From NCBI GenBank assembly GCA_028705415.1, contig JAQWDO010000055.1, forward strand, positions 1 to 6,064: 6,064 nucleotides of DNA, given 5' to 3'. Numbering within the stretch: the stretch's first letter is position 1; every line of letters begins with the position of its first letter. The stretch comes from Dehalococcoidales bacterium (GTDB lineage Bacteria; Chloroflexota; Dehalococcoidia; Dehalococcoidales; CSSed11-197). The notes beneath the pieces were generated by a model that saw only the letters and a list, made by a program, of their open reading frames with translations, ran no database searches and was not told where the DNA came from. Made by a program: the position numbers and the translations under genes. Shown here one piece after another: positions 1 through 5,940 of this stretch.

Positions 1-392
1 ATTGCCGCCTGATAAGGCAGGTAAAATACACTGATCACAAATGCCCCCCACCCAAACAATGCCGCAAACAACACTCTCAGAAGTATTTTCAGTGCCCAGA
101 GAGGGATAAAAAAGAGCACCAGCCCCAGAATAACCGCTACGGCTACAATATAAATGATCACCGGCCCGGCAGATGAGTATGCCGGCGCCTCAACTATTTC
201 ACCGGATGGGGTAGTTATTTCTCCCGGCCACCAGATAACATCCCCGGACGGCTGGCTGGGAACGTAAATATCCTGCTCTTCGAAAAACGGGTCCATACGG
301 GTTACTACAAGTAAAACAAGTACATGAGTAACCAGAAAAAGTATGAGCCCCCAATGAACCGGATTGAATTTCAGGTATTTTTTCAAATTCAT
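1..392 (-). CDS. Partial multi-pass membrane protein, unrecognised
   Basis: The N-terminal 130 residues of a protein whose C-terminus lies beyond the left edge. It starts at ATG 392-390 (MNLKKYLKFNP), with a weak purine-rich AGGCGG about 9 nt upstream. A basic N-terminus leads into a first membrane segment at about residues 14-30. An acidic and proline-rich extracytoplasmic loop of about 40 residues follows, with no cysteines. A second membrane segment lies at about residues 77-98 and a third at about 103-125. The pattern (single TM, long loop, then closely packed TMs) resembles the start of several polytopic families, including archaeal-type presenilin-like proteases. The diagnostic YD and GxGD motifs would lie outside the window, so I make no functional call. 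The reading frame is open throughout and the hydrophobic pattern is convincing, so the gene itself is likely real. Confidence 0.7.
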   Translation of the reverse strand, partial: MNLKKYLKFNPVHWGLILFLVTHVLVLLVVTRMDPFFEEQDIYVPSQPSGDVIWWPGEITTPSGEIVEAPAYSSAGPVIIYIVAVAVILGLVLFFIPLWALKILLRVLFAALFGWGAFVISVFYLPYQAA

Positions 393-576
393 AGTGATAG
401 CCGCCTGTCAGTTAGAGTATCTTACTTATTGCCCGATAGCAGTCCGTAAAATCTATGTTAACATATCTTAACGCATCTATCTTAAAAAAGTTACCAGATG
501 CCTGAACCGTAACCAAATGTGAAATCGTGCTGTCCAACCGGAAACCGGCGGTCATTTTTGCTTTTTTTATACCGGC

Positions 577-614
577 AAACCAGGAAGCCCTGCTCAAGCA
601 GGGCTTCCTGGTTT
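577..614 (-). terminator. Hairpin terminator of rubrerythrin gene
   Basis: A perfect inverted repeat with 18-bp arms (577-594 and 597-614) and a 2-nt centre begins 18 nt past the rubrerythrin stop. The outermost three pairs are A-T, so on the minus strand the stem ends in TTT and then continues with GCC. The U-tract is therefore short, but the stem is very strong. It lies between two genes on the same strand, where it would insulate the downstream membrane-protein gene. Apart from this hairpin I see nothing coding in 393-632. Confidence 0.75.
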
Positions 615-632
615 GGTTAAGGCTGTTATTTC

Positions 633-1211
633 CTAATAATTTTCAGGCAGTATTTCATAGTAGGCTTTGGAATGCTTGCAAGCAGGGCATTCATCCGGCG
701 CTTCTGTGCCTTCATGAATATAACCGCAGTTGGTGCAATGCCATTTTACCGGTTTGTCACGTTTAAAAACATCGCCACTGGTAATATTCTGCGCCAGCTT
801 GCGGTACCGTTCTTCATGAAATTCTTCAACTTCGGCGATCTCTTTAAATGAGACTGCTATATCCTCAAAACCCTCTTCACGGGCGGTTTTTTCCGCCTCG
901 GCATACAATATGCTCCATTCCATTTTTTCCCCGTCGGCAGCCGCTTTAAGGTTTGCCAGGGTATCACCAATTATCCCGGCCGGAAAAGATCCGGTGATTT
1001 CTATTTCCCCGCCTTCGAGATAATTAAAAAATATCTCAGCGTGCTCCTTTTCATTTTGGGCCGTTTCAGTAAAAATACTGGCAATTTGCTCATACCCCTC
1101 TTTACGGGCCTGACTGGCAAAGAATGTATAACGGTTTCTGGCCTGTGATTCTCCGGCAAAAGCCGCCAGCAGGTTCTTTTCTGTTTGGGTACCCTTGATT
1201 GTCTTACTCAT
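633..1211 (-). CDS. rbr: Rubrerythrin
   Basis: Rubrerythrin is a cytoplasmic NADH-linked peroxidase that detoxifies hydrogen peroxide in anaerobes. The product is 192 residues, matching the usual length of about 190. Residues 1-140 form the ferritin-like four-helix diiron domain. Ligand motifs are visible: E21 in the GESQARNRY helix, ExxH at E54-H57, glutamates E95/E98, and a second ExxH at E129-H132. Residues 157-192 form a C-terminal rubredoxin-like [Fe(SCys)4] site with C159/C162 and C175/C178. The start is ATG 1211-1209, chosen because AGGAGG lies 4 nt upstream and the MSKTIKGTQTEKNL beginning fits the family. An in-frame ATG at 1232 has no such ribosome site. The gene is monocistronic by its 3' hairpin and is divergent from the ribosomal-protein operon. 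Confidence 0.97.
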   Translation of the reverse strand: MSKTIKGTQTEKNLLAAFAGESQARNRYTFFASQARKEGYEQIASIFTETAQNEKEHAEIFFNYLEGGEIEITGSFPAGIIGDTLANLKAAADGEKMEWSILYAEAEKTAREEGFEDIAVSFKEIAEVEEFHEERYRKLAQNITSGDVFKRDKPVKWHCTNCGYIHEGTEAPDECPACKHSKAYYEILPENY

Positions 1212-1354
1212 TATTCCTCCTGTTAAAATCATTTGATTAACGGCGCATAGCTCGAATCGGCTTGTTTATGGTATCATGCACTGCGAACTCAGAAAGGTTT
1301 AGTACATGCATGGGAACAGTTTTTACTTATCAGTATTTAATATTGTTTTGTTGA

Positions 1355-1384
1355 ATTATACCTTAACTGGAAATAATGGGGCAA
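1355..1384 (-). promoter_or_regulatory. Possible rubrerythrin promoter
   Basis: On the minus strand a perfect TATAAT (1360-1355) lies 18 nt downstream of TTGCCC (1384-1379), a 4/6 match to the -35 consensus. Transcription would begin near 1348, leaving a leader of about 137 nt before the rubrerythrin start. That length leaves room for leader control, but I recognise no known riboswitch or PerR-type box in 1212-1348. A closer promoter was not found by eye. Confidence 0.4.
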
Positions 1385-1411
1385 CAATAAACACCCTGAT
1401 AGTTTTTTAAT

Positions 1412-1441
1412 TTGACACCAACCAAAACCAATTGATAGAAT
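1412..1441 (+). promoter_or_regulatory. Sigma-70-type promoter of rplU-rpmA-rpmE
   Basis: A consensus TTGACA at 1412-1417 is separated by 18 nt from TAGAAT at 1436-1441, a 5/6 match to the -10 box. Transcription would start near 1448, giving a leader of about 28 nt. A strong ribosome-binding site (AGGAGG, 1461-1466) lies 9 nt before the inferred L21 start. This is the best promoter in the window, as expected for ribosomal-protein genes. Confidence 0.75.
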
Positions 1442-1449
1442 TATTGGTT
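1426..1449. repeat. Inverted repeat flanking the rplU -10 box
   Basis: The 7-bp arms AACCAAT (1426-1432) and ATTGGTT (1443-1449) are perfectly complementary, with a 10-bp centre that contains the -10 hexamer. A protein bound here would cover the -10 box and the start site, so an operator role is possible. The arms are AT-rich and short, and no known operator consensus is matched. Confidence 0.35.
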
Positions 1450-1475
1450 GTTTGTAATCAAGGAGGGCTGGAACA

Positions 1476-1856
1476 ATTTACGCTATAGTTGAAACAGGTG
1501 GAAAACAACACCGCGTAGTTCCCGGGGACAGTCTCAATGTTGAATTGCTGGCCGTTGAAGAAGGCAGCACTGTTGAGCTGGACAGGGTACTGCTTGTCGG
1601 TGAGGGTGATAAAATCCTGGTTGGTAGTCCTACTATCAACGGAGCCAAAGTCTTTGCCAGGGTAAATAACCATGGCCGCGGCAAAAAAATTCTGGTTTAC
1701 CGCTACAAGTCAAAGACCCGCTACTCCAATAAGATGGGGCACCGCCAGCATTTTACCAACATCACAGTAGAAAGAATTGACGTTCCGGAGCTAAAAGCAA
1801 AAACTGCCAGAACGAACTCCGGGGCCAGCACAGAGGAGACACAAGATGGCGCATAA
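1476..1856 (+). CDS. rplU: Large ribosomal subunit protein L21 (bL21), ATT start
   Basis: L21 binds 23S rRNA in the large subunit. The family beginning MYAIVETGGKQ appears here as (I)YAIVETGGKQHRV from 1476. The RYKSKTRY and GHRQHFT segments near residues 73-98 are classic L21 RNA-binding elements. The first codon is ATT at 1476-1478. An in-frame TAA at 1455-1457 closes the frame upstream, and no ATG, GTG or TTG lies between it and ATT. AGGAGG at 1461-1466 is 9 nt upstream, exactly where it should be for this start. A start at TTG 1545 would delete the first 23 residues, including the conserved GGKQ, and is unlikely. The product is 126 residues, longer than the usual roughly 103, with a hydrophilic low-complexity C-terminal tail. 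The 3' end overlaps rpmA by 11 nt, suggesting translational coupling. Confidence 0.93.
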   Translation: MYAIVETGGKQHRVVPGDSLNVELLAVEEGSTVELDRVLLVGEGDKILVGSPTINGAKVFARVNNHGRGKKILVYRYKSKTRYSNKMGHRQHFTNITVERIDVPELKAKTARTNSGASTEETQDGA

Positions 1857-2100
1857 AAAAGGAGGCGGCTCTTCCCGTAACGGGCGTGATTCAAAACCCA
1901 AGATGCTGGGCGTGAAGCGTTTTGCCGGAGAGCAGGTAACCGCCGGAACTATAATAGTCAGGCAGAGGGGCACCAGAATTCACCCCGGGGAAAATGTCGG
2001 CCTCGGCAGGGACCATACTCTTTATGCCCTTATAGACGGAAGGGTTATCTTTGAACCTTATGATAAAACTCGCCGCCAGGCCAGCGTGAGGTCTAATTAG
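1846..2100 (+). CDS. rpmA: Large ribosomal subunit protein L27 (bL27)
   Basis: L27 reaches with its N-terminal tail into the peptidyl transferase centre and helps place tRNA. The 84-residue product begins MAHKKGGGSSRNGRDS, the glycine- and lysine-rich functional tail. There is no preceding extension of the kind removed by the Prp protease in Bacillota, and no prp gene precedes it. The conserved GVKRFAGEQV and RQRGT..HPGENVG segments follow at about residues 22-51. ATG 1846 lies inside the end of rplU and has GAGGAG at 1833-1838, 7 nt upstream. Full length for the family. Confidence 0.98.
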   Translation: MAHKKGGGSSRNGRDSKPKMLGVKRFAGEQVTAGTIIVRQRGTRIHPGENVGLGRDHTLYALIDGRVIFEPYDKTRRQASVRSN

Positions 2101-2101
2101 A

Positions 2102-2308
2102 ATGAAAGAAAAAATACACCCCAAATACTATGAAGATGCAGAGGTGATCTGTTCCTGTGGCAACGTCATCACCACTGGCTCAGTAAGAAAGACAACCAAA
2201 GTCGAGCTTTGCTCGAAATGCCATCCGTTCTATACCGGTGAGCAGCGTATTGTTGATACTGCCGGCCGGGTTGAACGCTTCAAGCAGCGATATAACCTTA
2301 AGAGTTAG
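2102..2308 (+). CDS. rpmE: Large ribosomal subunit protein L31 (bL31), zinc form
   Basis: L31 helps bridge the two ribosomal subunits. The 68-residue product starts MKEKIHPKYYEDAEVICSCG. It carries the zinc-binding set C17, C19, C37 and C40, so it is the C+ (zinc-containing) form rather than the zinc-free form made under zinc starvation. ATG 2102 is 1 nt past the rpmA stop, and GTGAGG (2086-2091) inside rpmA serves as ribosome site. It is the last gene before the operon terminator. Confidence 0.97.
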   Translation: MKEKIHPKYYEDAEVICSCGNVITTGSVRKTTKVELCSKCHPFYTGEQRIVDTAGRVERFKQRYNLKS

Positions 2309-2326
2309 GGGCATATATACCTCACT

Positions 2327-2361
2327 AAAAAGGGCGGCGTATACAAAAAGCCGCCCTTTTT
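2327..2361 (+). terminator. Rho-independent terminator of the ribosomal operon
   Basis: The 12-bp perfect arms AAAAAGGGCGGC (2327-2338) and GCCGCCCTTTTT (2350-2361) enclose an 11-nt loop. The GC core runs straight into a T5 tract, a textbook intrinsic terminator 18 nt past the rpmE stop. It sits 14 nt upstream of the preferred yqhQ start. yqhQ must therefore depend on read-through, or on a promoter within rpmE or the 3' region that I could not identify. Confidence 0.93.
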
Positions 2362-2375
2362 AATAGGAAATGATT

Positions 2376-3283
2376 ATGGGTAAATGCATAGTACACTATG
2401 GCGGACAGGCAGTAATGGAAGGCGTAATGATGCGCGGGAAGGACGTGGCGGTAACCGCTGTTCGCAACCCAATGGGCAAGATCGTAATCCGGTCTCAGAA
2501 ACTGGCGCGTATATACACAGGCAGATTGAGGCGGACCCCGTTTATCCGCGGTGTTATAGTTCTGATAGAGTCTCTTGTTCTGGGCCTTTCCAGCCTTTCG
2601 TGGTCGGCTAATGTAGCCCTGGAAGAAGAGGGGACCGATGGCGAACCCAAGTCGGAAATTTCGTCTGCCTGGACATGGGTAATAATGGCGGTTTCATTTA
2701 TTTTAGGAATAGCCCTGTTTTTCGTACTTCCCCTGCTTCTTACCAACTTTCTGGATTCGGTAATCGAATCATCCATCCTTTTCCACCTGGTCGAGGGTAT
2801 AATTCGCCTGGCGATATTCCTTTTATACCTTAAAATAATATCGACCATGTCAGATATCAGGCGAGTATTTTCCTACCATGGGGCAGAACACAAAACCATC
2901 AATGCCTATGAACACGGCGAGCCATTGAAAGCAGAATTCATCCAGAAATATTCCACTGCCCACGCCCGTTGCGGAACTGCCTTCCTGCTATCGGTGATGA
3001 TACTGGCAATACTGGTATTCAGCCTGGTGGGAAAACAGGTTCTGTGGATTATGATAATTACACGCATCCTGCTCTTGCCGGTTATCGCAGCTCTGGGCTA
3101 TGAAATTACGCAGCTGTGCTCCCGCCATATGTCCAACCCACTGGCAAGGATAGTAATTGCGCCCGGCATGTGGCTGCAAAGCCTGACCACCGGGCAACCG
3201 GATGACGGCCAGGTTGAAGTAGCAGTAGCCGCTCTGGAAGAAGTAATACGGCAGGAGAACGGTCCTGCCGTATCTGAAAAAGT

Positions 3284-3287
<4 letters not shown>
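2376..3287 (+). CDS. yqhQ: YqhQ-like DUF1385 membrane protein
   Basis: A 303-residue member of the DUF1385 family (COG3872, predicted metal-dependent enzyme YqhQ), whose biochemical role is not established as far as I know. Family signatures are present: HYGGQAVMEGVMMRG at residues 7-21, SYHGAEHKTINAYEHGE at 167-182, and ARCGT at 197-201. The paired H and E residues (H168, E171, H172) would suit metal binding, which is inference. Hydrophobic segments lie at about residues 57-80, 100-126, 141-157, 199-218 and 221-242, so it is an integral membrane protein. ATG 2376 is chosen because AGGA (2365-2368) lies 7 nt upstream. The in-frame ATG at 2370 leaves only 1 nt of spacing. The charged C-terminal tail beyond residue 275 contains a hairpin at DNA level and its stop overlaps hisI. 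In many bacteria this gene lies between rpmE and prfA; prfA is absent here. Confidence 0.93.
3246..3273 (-). terminator. Hairpin just past hisI, inside the yqhQ 3' end
   Basis: The 11-bp arms ATACGGCAGGA (3246-3256) and TCCTGCCGTAT (3263-3273) are perfectly complementary around a 6-nt loop. It begins 10 nt beyond the hisI stop on the minus strand. The sequence after the hairpin on that strand (TACTTCTTCC) is only moderately T-rich, so it may be a weak terminator or a 3'-end stabilising structure. It is simultaneously coding sequence for the variable tail of YqhQ (about residues 291-299). Confidence 0.5.
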
Positions 3288-3622
<335 letters not shown>

Positions 3623-3653
3623 TTTTTATCTCCTGTATTCTGATTAAGGCTTA

Positions 3654-4367
3654 TCACCCTATATTGTCGAGCACCTGTTTCAAATTTATATCACCGGTGT
3701 AGAGCGCTTTCCCCACAATAGCTCCTTCAGCACCGAGCTGTTTTAATACTTTCAAGTGAATCGGGCGGGAAACACCCCCTGATGCAATCACCGGAGTGCG
3801 AATACTGTCCAGCAGCTCATATACTGCACAAAAATTCGGCTCGGTCAGCGTTCCGTCCCTGCTGATATCAGTATAAATAAAACGCCTGACTCCCAGACGT
3901 ATCATGTCCCTCGCCAGAGAAACCGCAGTAACTCCAGTACACTGCTGCCAGCCCCTGATTGCCACTTTTCCATCCCGTGCATCAATACCAACAATTATTG
4001 AATCATTGAAACGGTGGCAGGCTTCTTTTACAAGTTCATGATTTTCTACAGCAGATGTCCCCAAAATAACCCGGTCAACCCCGGCTTTAAAAAGGCTCTC
4101 AATATCTTCAATACTTCGTACCCCTCCGCCAACCTGCACCGGTACCAGCAATCCCTGGGCAATCTCTCGGATAATGTCCAGGTTCACAATTTTCCCGCAG
4201 GCAGCCCCGTCCAGATCAACCACATGCAAGCGCGTAGCCCCCTGGGAAACCCATTCATGTGCCTTGCTAACCGGGTTGTAGGAATATACTGTTTCAGCAG
4301 CATAGTCCCCCTGATAAAGCCGCACACACTGCCCGGCCCGTATATCAATTGCAGGGATTATTTCCAT
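3654..4367 (-). CDS. hisA: ProFAR isomerase HisA
   Basis: HisA is a TIM-barrel isomerase that converts ProFAR to PRFAR, the step after HisI. The 237-residue product has the family's usual length. It shows the catalytic aspartates D8 (IPAIDIRAG) and D129 (VGIDAR), plus TDISRDGT at 166-173. The two phosphate-binding glycine loops are visible at VGGGVRS (79-85) and ASGGVS (195-200), as is the tail GAIVGKALYTG. The start is ATG 4367, preceded by GAGGAA at a 9-nt spacing. An ATG at 4394 would add nine unconserved residues and sits almost at the predicted transcription start. It is followed by hisI, so consecutive pathway steps are encoded in reverse order. Confidence 0.97.
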   Translation of the reverse strand: MEIIPAIDIRAGQCVRLYQGDYAAETVYSYNPVSKAHEWVSQGATRLHVVDLDGAACGKIVNLDIIREIAQGLLVPVQVGGGVRSIEDIESLFKAGVDRVILGTSAVENHELVKEACHRFNDSIIVGIDARDGKVAIRGWQQCTGVTAVSLARDMIRLGVRRFIYTDISRDGTLTEPNFCAVYELLDSIRTPVIASGGVSRPIHLKVLKQLGAEGAIVGKALYTGDINLKQVLDNIG

Positions 4368-4402
4368 ATTGGTGCGTTCCTCGTTTTGCCGCATAAGGGA
4401 AA

Positions 4403-4431
4403 ATTATAACACAAGGAGAGGCTCCTATTAA
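4403..4431 (-). promoter_or_regulatory. Likely hisA-hisI promoter
   Basis: On the minus strand TTAATA (4431-4426) and a perfect TATAAT (4408-4403) are 17 nt apart. The predicted start near 4396 gives a leader of about 29 nt before hisA. Between the boxes lies a short inverted repeat, AGGAG-AGG-CTCCT (4414-4426), which could be an operator. The promoter overlaps the last codon and stop of the upstream NfeD-like gene. Confidence 0.5.
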
Positions 4432-4823
4432 ACCTGCCTGCCAACCGGCCGGACAAACAGCAACAACCCTTTCTGGGATATTACTTCTATTTCCTGCCCC
4501 ACTATTGCATTCTCTGATGAATATGCCCGCCAGTATTCACCCTTTATCTTGACCATTCCTTCCGGTACCAGGTCTTTTATTACCACCCCTCTGGTTCCGG
4601 ATATGGAAGGCAAACCCTCTACAATTCGCCGGTCCAGTGCACGGCTTCCGATCCTGTATACGACAACAGAAAGTACCAGCCAGCTGCAACAGATCAACAC
4701 CAGGCCATATACCGGGATGTTTATTTCCCAATACGGAAGCACCATCCGAACTATCAATATGATCATTGCAACTTCAATAATGCTGCTGCATACTGCAATA
4801 ATAAGCCTGGTATTTCCTTTCAT
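4428..4823 (-). CDS. Short NfeD-like membrane protein
   Basis: A 131-residue protein with two membrane segments (about residues 7-29 and 36-56), a short basic linker (RIGSRALDRR), and a C-terminal OB-fold-like NfeD domain. The domain signature is visible from GTRGVVIKDLVPEGMVKIKG through YWRAYSSENAIVGQEIEVI to LLLFVRP (residues 76-126). NfeD proteins normally partner with SPFH/stomatin proteins in membrane organisation. No such partner lies in this window. The start is ATG 4823, preceded by GAGGAA about 3-4 nt upstream. The frame stays open to an ATG at 5015, but the extra 64 residues look non-coding and would overlap a plus-strand small gene. The assignment rests on the C-terminal domain; substrate and partner are unknown. 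Confidence 0.82.
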   Translation of the reverse strand: MKGNTRLIIAVCSSIIEVAMIILIVRMVLPYWEINIPVYGLVLICCSWLVLSVVVYRIGSRALDRRIVEGLPSISGTRGVVIKDLVPEGMVKIKGEYWRAYSSENAIVGQEIEVISQKGLLLFVRPVGRQV

Positions 4824-4951
4824 ATTTCCTCTACCGGTATTATATCCCAACAACAAGGAGGTTTTTTGCCCTCCCCTCACGTTCCCGGCGCCCGGCGCTC
4901 CACTCATCCAGCCGCCGGATAGAACTTTATTAGGATTTTTCCAACTGCCTG

Positions 4952-4960
4952 TGCTATAAT
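4952..4960 (+). promoter_or_regulatory. Extended -10 promoter upstream of the 44-residue ORF
   Basis: TGCTATAAT at 4952-4960 is a perfect extended -10 element (TGn followed by TATAAT). No good -35 box is seen at 16-18 nt upstream, which extended -10 promoters tolerate. Transcription would start near 4967, leaving a leader of about 30 nt. Confidence 0.5.
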
Positions 4961-4996
4961 CTGCTTTTATTATACTGTTGACGGAGCCTTTTACCA

Positions 4997-5131
4997 ATGA
5001 CAAAGAAAACCACACAAGAAGATAAGAAAGACCCGGAACTGACCAGCTTTATTGAAAATGTCAACAAGAAAGATGGGCGTAACGGTCTCAAGATTCATTT
5101 TGCCTTTGTAAATCGCAAGCGAAAAGGCTAA
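4997..5131 (+). CDS. Small basic protein of 44 residues, unrecognised
   Basis: ATG 4997-4999 to TAA 5129-5131. The product begins MTKKTTQEDKKDPELTSF and ends FAFVNRKRKG. It is strongly charged, with a lysine-rich first third, a central amphipathic stretch and a basic tail. It has no cysteine, no membrane segment and no signal peptide. GGAG at 4983-4986 lies 10 nt upstream and a clean extended -10 promoter precedes it. Those two signals together make a real gene likelier than chance. It lies alone on the plus strand between two minus-strand genes, and its stop overlaps that of the radical SAM gene by 4 nt. The basic tail would suit nucleic-acid or ribosome binding, but that is speculation; I do not recognise the family. 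Confidence 0.6.
   Translation: MTKKTTQEDKKDPELTSFIENVNKKDGRNGLKIHFAFVNRKRKG
5102..5128. other. Nested hairpin at the convergent 3' junction
   Basis: An outer stem GCCTTT/AAAGGC (5102-5107 with 5123-5128) encloses an inner stem TCGC-AA-GCGA (5113-5122). It covers the last codons of the 44-residue ORF and touches the stop of the radical SAM gene. No T-tract follows on either strand, so it is not a standard intrinsic terminator. Confidence 0.3.
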
Positions 5132-5940
5132 ACCCCAAACGGCCTCGAAGAGTTAAAATCCGGCAAATACAATTTATTTGACAGCAGTTGCTGGGCAAAT
5201 ATTTGATGAAAACCCAGCTGTTTTGCCAGTTTGAGAACACCCAGGTATTCTTTCCTGTTAATCGGTCGTGCCAGTTCGGGGTATTTATATGCCCTGAAGG
5301 AAGGGTGGTACTGACTCATCAAGCTTAAACCGATATCTTTGCCCGTATTTTCTGCCAGCCACTCAATGCTTTCCCGGCTTCCGGCAATCCCTTCAGGCAA
5401 AACCAGATGACGGATCAGGACTCCTTTTATTGCCAGCCCCTGGTCATTCAACAAAAGGCCGCCAGTCTGGCGGTACATTTCCAGAATTGCTCCCCGTGAG
5501 CTTTCAACATATCCTCCCGCTCCAGAATACTTGAAAGCCAGATCATCCCGGGAATATTTTATATCCGCCAGATAAACACTGATAACGTTTTCCATCTCTT
5601 TCAGCGTTTCCAGGGAATCATAGCTGTTGGTGTTGTAAACAAGCGGCAGAACAAGCCCTTTTTTAACGGCGGCAAAGACAGCGCTGACAATTTGCGCCAC
5701 GAAATGAGAGGGTGAAACCAGGTTGATATTATGACAGCCCATATCCTGCAGTTTCAGCATATAACCAGCCAGTTGCTCTATGGCTACATGGTTATCTTGT
5801 TGTGTGACAGGATCCTGGCTGATCTGGTAATTCTGGCAATACACACACGCCAGATTGCAGTTACCAAAAAAGATAGTACCCGAACCTCTGGTGCCGGAAA
5901 TTACCGGTTCCTCACCATGATGATCACAAAAACTGGCCAC
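5128..5940 (-). CDS. PflX-type radical SAM protein, N-terminally truncated
   Basis: A radical SAM protein of the PflX / pyruvate-formate-lyase-activating-enzyme-like family (COG1313), whose substrate is not known to me. Counting from GTG 5940, the GEEPVISGTRGSGTIFF segment (9-25) leads into the Fe4S4-binding CxxxCxxC at C28, C32 and C35 (CNLACVYCQNYQIS). A SAM-binding barrel follows, with NLVSPSH at about 53-59 and IRHLVLPEG near 176-184. The catalytic core is complete at 270 residues. Family members usually carry a further N-terminal cysteine-rich stretch (C..C...CGV.R..G). Here, in-frame codons back to 5967 still read as family (YCNSGKKPVV), but TGA at 5970-5968 then interrupts. GTG 5940 has no Shine-Dalgarno sequence, so it is probably not a native start. 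Function is doubtful if the truncation is real. Confidence 0.85.
   Translation of the reverse strand: MASFCDHHGEEPVISGTRGSGTIFFGNCNLACVYCQNYQISQDPVTQQDNHVAIEQLAGYMLKLQDMGCHNINLVSPSHFVAQIVSAVFAAVKKGLVLPLVYNTNSYDSLETLKEMENVISVYLADIKYSRDDLAFKYSGAGGYVESSRGAILEMYRQTGGLLLNDQGLAIKGVLIRHLVLPEGIAGSRESIEWLAENTGKDIGLSLMSQYHPSFRAYKYPELARPINRKEYLGVLKLAKQLGFHQIFAQQLLSNKLYLPDFNSSRPFGV

Noticed and set aside
1222..1241. Imperfect inverted repeat just upstream of the rubrerythrin ribosome site
   Set aside because: Only about 5 bp pair perfectly around AATCA/TGATT in an AT-rich stretch, and it matches no known peroxide-regulator box that I recognise.
1458..1684. Minus-strand ORFs opposite the start of rplU
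   Set aside because: They are antisense to conserved L21 sequence and have no ribosome sites.
4014..4409. 131-residue plus-strand ORF opposite hisA
   Set aside because: A shadow of the well-conserved hisA coding sequence with no independent support.
4839..4844. TATAAT on the minus strand just before the NfeD-like gene
   Set aside because: Transcription would begin at about the Shine-Dalgarno sequence, leaving too short a leader, and no -35 box is seen.
4884..4897. Tandem CCCGGCG repeat upstream of the NfeD-like gene
   Set aside because: Two copies of 7 bp are too short to be meaningful, and no associated structure was seen.
4549..4959. 136-residue plus-strand ORF opposite the NfeD-like gene
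   Set aside because: It is fully antisense to a recognised gene, has no domain-like pattern and no supported start.
4824..5015. 64-residue N-terminal extension of the NfeD-like protein
   Set aside because: The composition is unlike NfeD proteins, there is a better start with a ribosome site at 4823, and it would run antisense through a promoter and the small gene.
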